From: Allolobophora icterica
Lineage: Eukaryota > Annelida > Clitellata > Crassiclitellata > Lumbricidae
Direction: 5' to 3'
Assembly (NCBI GenBank): GCA_963556255.1
Contig: OY744608.1
Coordinates: 4,898,367 to 4,962,366, forward strand
DNA length: 64,000 nucleotides
Positions 57,331-64,000 of the stretch are shown here, piece after piece; position 1 is the first letter of the stretch; each line of letters opens with the position of its first letter. The translations under genes and the position numbers were made by a program. The notes beneath the pieces are model-generated. The model was given only the letters and a program-made list of their open reading frames with translations, ran no database searches and had not been told where the DNA came from.

Positions 57331-57998
57331 CTCAATAAAATCAAATAATTGTATTAAAGAAGTAAATTCAAACAGTTATAAAGACATTTCTGCATCAAGT
57401 GATACAGTCTTGATAACAAAAGAAAACCGCAACTTAACCAGAAATTCTCAATCTATTACTTTTAATCATCAATACATTTTGACTGATATTTTGTGATACA
57501 TGTAATTATAACATGAGGATCCTTTACCGTGTTTGGTAAAATCTTTTCTAATACCATATAATAATTAAATTTAGGTGTTTGAAGATTTTCTTTTTAGAAT
57601 GTTTCCTGGAGACATAAGATGTGTGGTGACATTTTTGTCTGGCCCAAATAGTTTCTAAGCTGATAGAGATTTTCTCTAAGGCCATGTACATTCCAACTGG
57701 CGATATCAATAGCCATAGTGTCAGGACAGACTAGCAGTAACCACAATTAAGTACAATTGACTAAGACTATATGACATGAGATTCTTATTGTGTTACATAA
57801 ACTTGAGATTCCAATATAGCATGCATTATGACAAGGTAACTTCATTTTATGCATTTAAACGGGTAAAGAAATACCATCTTGCGTTAGTTGAAAGCAGTAC
57901 ATTATCTTCGAATAAACACTTAAAAATTTGTCAATAGCTTTTACAGATTTCGGACACCAGGTACGATCTATTTACATGAACACGCTTCTGCTTTTTCT

Positions 57999-58031
57999 TA
58001 TAAGGTTAATGCAACGTTTAATCGAGGTGTG
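57999..58031 (-). promoter_or_regulatory. PSE-like/TATA module M17
   Basis: Minus strand: cacacctcgattaaacg; TATAAG starts at 58002, spacing 27. Confidence 0.4.
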
Positions 58032-58134
58032 TAATTAGCTTGAACAGTTCCCACCGTTCGTACATGACTTAATTAAATATAACTGTTCCAAAACTGAGAT
58101 CTTATTTAAGGAAATGAGCAGCGTCTGCTGTTCT

Positions 58135-58167
58135 TATATGGCGCATTCCAATCTTAAAAGAGGTGTG
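58135..58167 (-). promoter_or_regulatory. PSE-like/TATA module M18
   Basis: Minus strand: cacacctcttttaagattg; TATAAG starts at 58138, spacing 27. Confidence 0.45.
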
Positions 58168-58493
58168 TAAATGACTTGTCTTACACTGAACGTAGACAAC
58201 CTGACTCCTATATATATACAATTCCATTGAGTATAAGAGCTGGTGAATACACATGTGGGTTGACCTGAATCTCCGGATGTTTACATTACATTATATAGGC
58301 CTACTACAACATCACATTACATCACAACGAAATAAACACCCGGTAACAGAAAACCCTGTCAGTTTATGACATTATGAATGGCGTTATAGTATGCAAGGGT
58401 GTTGATACAGTTTATACCTCGTTTGGTGGCTAGATATGTCTAGAATAGAAAAGATGGAAACTACAAACGATCTTGTTTATTTCGGTGTTTATT

Positions 58494-58497
<4 letters not shown>

Positions 58498-58561
<64 letters not shown>
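58498..58561. repeat. (TA)n microsatellite
   Basis: 64 bp of TA just upstream of the LINE. Confidence 0.95.
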
Positions 58562-58564
<3 letters not shown>

Positions 58565-58651
58565 GCTTATATGAAACTACAAACGATTTTCGCATATAAA
58601 TAACCATATATTAATGTTGTGTATATATTACCTGGATAAGATACGTTCGTG

Positions 58652-60590
58652 AAATGCACCGTCGGTATAAAGATAAAGAGCAGAGCTACTGGGAGAACAA
58701 GATTGCCCAGCACTCCGGAGAACCAAGGAAACTCTGGTCGACATTCAATGACATCCTGGGTCGAGCACGCTCTGGTTCCTGCCCGGCTGCATCGCACTTC
58801 ACAGCTGATGCTTCCCTTAAGGCCTTCACGGCTAAAGTGAATTCGGTCCGCGATGCCACGGCAAACAGCCCACCACCGGTCTTTCCACCTACCAGCTGTG
58901 ATCTTCCGTCTCTGGGCCCAATCACCAGTGCTGAGCTCCGTCAAATCATCCTTACATCTGCGCCGAAGACCTGTGAACTGGATCCACTCCCATCATTCAT
59001 CCTGCAAGAGACCCTTGATGTCTTCCTACCGTTCCTTACGGTTCTATATAATCGCTCTCTTCAAGAAGGAATTCTTCCTGCTAGCCAAAAGAAGTCCATC
59101 GTGATTCCAGTGATTAAAGCGGATGGACTCGACGCTACTGAGCCAACTAAGTTTAGGCCTATAGCAAATGTTTCATTTCTATCTAAAATAATTGAAAAGA
59201 TTGTTGCCGCACAGCTCATGTCCTACCTTCACAAAAATGGTCTTCTCCCCACTTTCCAGTCCGGTTTCCGCAAGGGCCACTCCACAGAAACCTTGTTAGT
59301 CCGCCTGCTATCTGACATATATGGAGCTATTGACAGATCCCAGGTCACTCTCCTTGCGCTGTTTGATGTGAGTGCTGCGTTCGACACTGTCGATCACGAC
59401 ATCCTCTTGCAGCGCCTATCCATTTCTTTTGGTTTCTCTGGCACTGTTCTCGATTGGCTTACCTCCTTTCTGCACGACCGCTCCTTCATGGTGGTCCACG
59501 GATCCACTAGGTCTCCTTGGGTCCCTGCTCCATTCGGCCTGCCTCAGGGCTCTGTCCTTGGCCCCCTTCTTTACATAATTTACACTGCCGACCTGGGGTC
59601 CTTGCTGGCGGCTGGGTCTGTCCTTAGCCAGTCCTATGCTGACGACCTGCAAGCCTATATACACTGCCCGGCTGTCTGCGCTGTTGCAGCGGTTGAAACC
59701 ATGACCCATGCCATTGAGCCCTTGCAGGCCTGGATGTCCTCAAACCGCCTGCGGCTAAACCCCGCCAAGACGCAGTTTATATGGCTTGGAACTCCCCAGC
59801 AGCTCTCTAAAATAGATCTGTCTTCTCTTGCCTTGCAATTCCCACACCTTTCTTTCTCGACCTGGGTCCGGGACTTGGGAGTCATCCTGGACCAGGAACT
59901 TGCATTCACTCGGCACATAAATCTTCTTTCCCGCAGTTGCTATTACCAGCTCCGGCAACTCAAGGTGATCTCCCGTTCTTTGTCTCCCGGTGCAGCTTCC
60001 ACGATTGTCCATGCATTGGTGGTTTCTCGATTGGACTACTGCAGTGCCATATATGACGGACTCCCGGCCTGCCGGATTGAGTCCCTGAATAGAATTCTGC
60101 GTACTGCTGCCCGCCTTGTAGGCCGCATCCCCAAGTTTGGCAGAGTCTCTGCATATATGAGGGATGTCCTCCACTGGCTCCCCTACCCACAGCGCATTAC
60201 TTATAGAATCTCTGCCTTGGTCCGGCGGTGCTTTGAAGGCCTGGCTCCTCCATACCTACGGGAGCTCTGCTGTCCCACTTCATGCTCGCAGCGCCGTTGC
60301 TCTCTCCGCTCAGCTACCCAAGGTGAACTTATAGTTCCCCGCGCGCGGACAGCCATGCGGCAGCGCCGTGCCTTCTCTATGGCTGCCCCCATGGCCTGGA
60401 ATGGGCTCCCTACCAAGCTCCGTCAAATACCGTTGGTCATTTTACCCTGTTTCAGAGACTCTGCCAAACTTGCTGTCCTCAAAACTGCGTTATTTGACCG
60501 TGGTTGGGCTGGGAGTGCTCCTGAGCAGGCAATCTTGAAGGGGCGCTATATAAAATTACTTTAATAATAATAATAATTATTATTATTTAT
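58652..60590 (+). mobile_element. 5'-truncated L2/CR1-like LINE with (TAA)n tail
   Basis: Homology to LINE proteins begins about 58652 with MHRRYKDKEQSYWENKIAQH, so the endonuclease and 5' part are missing. The element ends in an ATA/TAA tail right after the stop codon. The second copy at 38594-38850 ends at the same place with the same tail, which confirms the 3' end. Confidence 0.9.
58654..60564 (+). CDS. Non-LTR reverse transcriptase, intact RT domain, endonuclease missing
   Basis: 636 codons without a stop or frameshift. The linker (1-90) precedes finger motifs (ELRQIILTSAPKTCELDPLP; FRPIANVSFLSKIIEKI). Palm: FDVSAAFDTVD at 237-247 with the first catalytic Asp, LPQGSVLGPLLYIIYTADL, and YADD at 328-331. 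Thumb and C-terminal blocks follow (LNPAKTQFIWLGT, VRDLGVILDQELAF, VSRLDYCSAIYDGLP, AAPMAWNGLPTKLRQIP). Full family proteins carry an N-terminal endonuclease of roughly 250 residues, absent here by 5' truncation. An undamaged frame implies recent insertion. The start codon shown is simply the first ATG. Confidence 0.92.
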   Translation: MHRRYKDKEQSYWENKIAQHSGEPRKLWSTFNDILGRARSGSCPAASHFTADASLKAFTAKVNSVRDATANSPPPVFPPTSCDLPSLGPITSAELRQIILTSAPKTCELDPLPSFILQETLDVFLPFLTVLYNRSLQEGILPASQKKSIVIPVIKADGLDATEPTKFRPIANVSFLSKIIEKIVAAQLMSYLHKNGLLPTFQSGFRKGHSTETLLVRLLSDIYGAIDRSQVTLLALFDVSAAFDTVDHDILLQRLSISFGFSGTVLDWLTSFLHDRSFMVVHGSTRSPWVPAPFGLPQGSVLGPLLYIIYTADLGSLLAAGSVLSQSYADDLQAYIHCPAVCAVAAVETMTHAIEPLQAWMSSNRLRLNPAKTQFIWLGTPQQLSKIDLSSLALQFPHLSFSTWVRDLGVILDQELAFTRHINLLSRSCYYQLRQLKVISRSLSPGAASTIVHALVVSRLDYCSAIYDGLPACRIESLNRILRTAARLVGRIPKFGRVSAYMRDVLHWLPYPQRITYRISALVRRCFEGLAPPYLRELCCPTSCSQRRCSLRSATQGELIVPRARTAMRQRRAFSMAAPMAWNGLPTKLRQIPLVILPCFRDSAKLAVLKTALFDRGWAGSAPEQAILKGRYIKLL

Positions 60591-61010
60591 ATATGTATTG
60601 CTGTTTATGAAACTAAACACGATCTTGATACACACACATATATATATATATAGCGTATAATATATGGTTATATATATATTATATACTGTATATATCGTCC
60701 TTTATGGACAAATAAATGCGCCATATGATTATTACTTTACACTGCCTTAGCGATCGTGTTCCGAATTAATATTCCTCTTGGTTTGTCATTATCCGGCGCC
60801 TTTATTGGGGGTTCTAGACGGCGCTCTATAAAGACTCGTATACAAATATACACATGTAAACATTGGGTGTCGATACATATGGGGCAAGGGGACGTATGAC
60901 ATCCAATGCCTATAGGTGGATGGGTTATGTTGCTTCCAGTAGTTATACGGTTAATTAGGTGCATCTCTTAATTACTTTTTTAGAGTAAAAACAAATTTAT
61001 AATGATAATG
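60591..61010. other. Noncoding stretch
   Basis: Short TA tracts near 60640-60700; otherwise unassigned. Confidence 0.4.
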
Positions 61011-61286
<276 letters not shown>

Positions 61287-62940
61287 GTGTGGCGGTCAAG
61301 ACCACAGTGCGTAAGTAGGAGGATTTATTTTATGCGAATAGCATCGTTTTCTTTCAGTTTACATGCGAAGGGAACAGCATCGTTTCTCTTAATTTTACAT
61401 GCGAAGACCCAGCATCGATCATTTAATTTTTATTTAATTTCAATAGGCAACTGGCCGGCAACGACCGTGGCAGGGAAGCCCGATCGACGGTGTAAAGCCA
61501 GCGCATAGCGAGCAGACGCGTTAATTCGGGATGCATAGAGCCTGCCTCACGGTGTGCTGCTTTATACGTGAAGAGTTGGTTCGACTCTTCATACATAGCA
61601 ATACTGTCAAACAGCGTTGTTGGTTAGCGATTCAGTTACCGATTTAAATATACTGCACTCAGTGTGGTAGGCGAGTGATTTTGGTTACGACAGAGTCAGA
61701 GTTCGAGTTTCTGGTTAGTACAAATATATTTACGGACGAAAGGGGCGTCCGAATAATATAATCAGGCGATCCCGAGTACAGCTAAAGAAGTTCACTGTTG
61801 GGAGACGGGCCGACAGCGCCGATCCCTCAGTTGATCGCGAAGCGGGCTAGATCCCGATCGTGGGAAATCTACGGCTGAGTAATACTCGGGGAAGGATACC
61901 GTTGATACACAGGAAAACCAATTCAGTGTGAGATCGAAAACCAGGGTGAATTTGGCGACGGGCAGGAAAGTCCCTCTTGGGTTTTGAAGAACTCCGCGAT
62001 CGGAGCTTGTCCGGTAACCCATGAGAGTAGAGGTGACCTTCTTAAGGTAGCCATTTTCTGGAATTCTGAAATCCTTGAAACCAAGAGTAAATTTGGCGTC
62101 GGGCAAGGAAATCCCTCTTGGAGTTTGAAGAACTCCAAGATCCGACAGTGTTTGGTTTTACCCACTGAGACGAGTTTTACGCGATTTCGGCGTACTCGAC
62201 ACAGGGGAAGTTCTACGCGCTTTCGGCGTACTCGGCCGGGAGGATTTTACGCGACTTCGGCGTCCTCGGCTGGGAGAGTTTTACGCGACTTCGGCGCTCG
62301 GTGAAGTGACCGTCGGGATACCTGAAAAAACCAATTTAGTACAAAAACGATAATAAGGGTAAATTTGGCGACAGGCAGGAAATTCCCTCTTGGGGTTTGA
62401 AGAACTCCGCGATTGGAGCTTGTCCGGTTACCTGTGGGAGTAAGCGTGACCCTCGTTAGGGAACCAAAATTCGGAAATTCTTGGGAACAAAATTCAGGAC
62501 ATTCTGGTAACCTTACGGGGTCGGCGTTACATTTGGATTGTGACACTTGGATGGCTGACACGCCGGTGGAGCGTTGGAGGGGCTCCATCGCCCGGTAACT
62601 AAAAATAGTTACTGGGAAAGACCACTGTTACCGAAAGACCGCAGTACGGGAAAAGACCGCCCGACAACTGATTACAGTGCGGTAAGACCAGGAAAAACGA
62701 TAGAGTCAGGAAAATCTTGTATTCAAACCAATCGTTATTCAGAGCAAATAACTTGGTGATCGAAACACGTAGTTCCGGGAACTGACCGAAGTGCGAAGTA
62801 GGGCCCACCTCGTACGCCGGTCGGAACACAGTTCTGCGTGCGGTTAGGGAGGTTTTAGACCTAGAACCTGTCCTAGCAGAAGAGAGTGTCGTGAGACCAG
62901 TACACCGCGTTAATATTACACGTGTAGATATTATCGCAAG
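61287..62940 (+). other. Leader or LTR-like region before the edge frame
   Basis: GC content rises to near 50 percent. Three diverged copies of a block starting aatttggcgacgggcagg lie at 61948, 62088 and 62360, each followed by 'tccctcttgg' and 'tttgaagaactcc'. Four copies of a 34-36-bp unit (ttttacgcgacttcggcg) start at 62175, 62211, 62245 and 62279. TTTGGCGAC... is reminiscent of the primer-binding site of Ty3/gypsy elements, and 61287 begins TGTGGCGG, so this may be an LTR plus leader. The 3' partner is outside the window. Confidence 0.45.
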
Positions 62941-64000
62941 ATGTTCGCGTGTTTGAGACGGCACGACGTGACGACTCGTCAGATGTACACCTTGTCCTCT
63001 CGGACAGGAGAACGTTCAGGGTTTTCCCCTATTGACGATAACTCGAGAGTCATGAGATGCAGAATGGTACGTGAGGGTTCGGTTAAGGCGGAGAAAAAGA
63101 GGAAGTCTTTGACTAAGAGATCTCACAGGAAGCTGAGGGCTCCTGCCGGCAAGAGAGCGAACCCTGTTCTAAAGGACGGCCATCCTGAGGACGAGGACGT
63201 TGCCCACCCGGCGACCGCGGCAGTGGCAGAGTCCGAAAGTGAGATGGAGCTTGACAGCGACACTGTTCGCAAACAAGCGATACCCTCGGGACCTCCTCTT
63301 GGAGAAATGGGCACTGAGAGCGGAGACAGGGAACCGCTCGTCTACAGCAGAAGTAGACAGGATAGTGACCCGGGCGACTCCAGAAGGTCGGTTGGCTGGA
63401 GCCGAACCCAGCCCGACGACGAAGCAGCGTCTCGGGTAAGACCGACACAAATTGGTACCACGTCTGATGAAGGGTTAGTTGATCTCGAGCGACGAACGTC
63501 ACAAACTGGTACCAGAAGTGGGGTTCTAGCGTTTTCTTGTTACAGAACCAGGCAAGGTCAGGAAGATCCCGAGGACGAGTCGGATGAAGTGCCCCATAGT
63601 GAGCACGGAGGCGCGCGTCCAAAGTTACGTAAACGGAAAAGCAAACGAAGGTTGCTTGATGAAACGGGTGCACCTGACGAAACCAGTGCATTTGAAACGG
63701 AAGCTGGAACCCGCAGTGGGCGTGAAAGAGGTTTCCATGAGGATAACGGATGGTTGATAACCGTTCCAAAGACTACTGAGGTAGTACAGAACGATGTGAA
63801 TAACGAGACATTCACACACTGGCGAGAGACCGTTGGTGAGAGTAGGTTTGACAGGTCCAAACCACTCGTCGACAATAGATCGGGGAACCTTGTGCAGGTT
63901 CAAGTACCTAGTATCGTACGGGGCAGGCAACCTGTACAGTCGAGACAGGCTTGTGATAGGCCAAGAGACATTGAGACAGGCCTGAAACCGCGGGGTGACG
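62941..64000 (+). CDS. Unidentified long frame running off the right edge (Gag-like?)
   Basis: From the ATG at 62941 (in-frame stop upstream at 62911-62913) the plus strand is open for at least 353 codons to the end of the window. The product is very hydrophilic. A basic patch KAEKKRKSLTKRSHRKLR lies at about residues 50-67, an acidic stretch (DGHPEDEDV, ESESEMELDSD) at about 80-105, and a second basic patch RPKLRKRKSKRRLL at about 227-240. I recognise no domain. A repeat-rich leader with primer-site-like sequence suggests a retroelement Gag, but a host nuclear protein exon is possible. The long minus-strand frame at 63113-63769, rich in Cys, Trp and His, is a shadow. Confidence 0.5.
   Translation, partial: MFACLRRHDVTTRQMYTLSSRTGERSGFSPIDDNSRVMRCRMVREGSVKAEKKRKSLTKRSHRKLRAPAGKRANPVLKDGHPEDEDVAHPATAAVAESESEMELDSDTVRKQAIPSGPPLGEMGTESGDREPLVYSRSRQDSDPGDSRRSVGWSRTQPDDEAASRVRPTQIGTTSDEGLVDLERRTSQTGTRSGVLAFSCYRTRQGQEDPEDESDEVPHSEHGGARPKLRKRKSKRRLLDETGAPDETSAFETEAGTRSGRERGFHEDNGWLITVPKTTEVVQNDVNNETFTHWRETVGESRFDRSKPLVDNRSGNLVQVQVPSIVRGRQPVQSRQACDRPRDIETGLKPRGD

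Larger units (their letters stand above)
55999..58497. other. Noncoding stretch
   Basis: In order: 85-nt repeat, full-length SINE, modules M15 and M16 with short-repeat copies at 56550 and 56730, the duplicate 57090-57330, then modules M17 and M18. No coding signal. Confidence 0.5.

Noticed and set aside
58567..60416. Several minus-strand frames of 70-140 codons
   Set aside because: They are shadows of the intact reverse-transcriptase frame on the plus strand.
63113..63769. 218-codon minus-strand frame
   Set aside because: It is antisense to a longer plus-strand frame with typical codon and amino-acid composition. The minus product is rich in Cys, His and Trp without any domain, as shadows often are.

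Overview
The window is animal (metazoan) nuclear DNA, most likely from a marine invertebrate. It is AT-rich and has almost no long open frames apart from retroelement genes. It is full of micro- and minisatellites, carries tRNA-derived SINEs, L2/CR1- and RTE-like LINE fragments, hAT-type DNA transposons with 8-bp target duplications, and a Ty3/gypsy-superfamily element with a Gmr1-like domain order. The phylum cannot be fixed from sequence alone. I found no convincing single-copy host protein gene, rRNA or functional tRNA. Nearly all protein-level signal comes from mobile elements.

Layout. 1-14500 is a mosaic of diverged local duplications with LINE fragments (3860-4330, 6067-6790, 7571-8010, 10500-11107, 13040-13250, 14160-14510), a hAT deletion derivative (4437-5424) and a perfect 142-bp inverted repeat around AT tracts (7214-7712). 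14510-22400 holds giant simple-sequence arrays (CTTA, ACT/AAT, ATC, AGT) and a TIR element at 20055-21923 with a nested hairpin and tandem ATGGCGG-bearing repeats. 22440-26320 repeats material from 1-725 and 8270-9660. 26330-27977 is LINE debris. 30132-31034, 36845-37729, 23577-23820 and 49272-49445 are hAT-like elements with exact 8-bp duplications. 34567-35014 is a solo LTR. 39898-45931 is a nearly complete, young LTR retrotransposon. 51411-55990 is a 4.6-kb hAT-bordered element with a 1.9-kb minisatellite inside. 58652-60590 is a 5'-truncated LINE with an intact 636-codon reverse transcriptase frame. From about 61.3 kb the base composition changes, and a long frame (62941 onward) runs off the right edge behind a repeat-rich leader.

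The most unusual signal is not a gene. Across the window, on both strands, I count 39 copies of a two-part module: a GACACCTTTAAAACG-like box, then a TATA box 26-29 bp downstream (27 bp in 22 copies, 26 in 11), measured from the first C of CACC to the first T of TATA. This is the layout of snRNA-type (PSE plus TATA) promoters. Sequences downstream of TATA differ from copy to copy. Many modules lie near short repeats that end in CGTTAAAC, one of which (about 85 nt) can form a CGACGCT/AGCGTCG stem in its best copies. The window could be an array of small-RNA promoters, loosely like nematode piRNA clusters, or the remains of an old promoter-bearing repeat. The sequence alone cannot decide.

How the parts relate. 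The autonomous-looking retroelement proteins (gag, protease, RT, RNase H, LINE RT) serve only their own elements. The LTR element lacks most of its integrase core and would need help in trans. Several LINE 3' ends run directly into simple-sequence arrays, which suggests that LINE tails seeded some of them.
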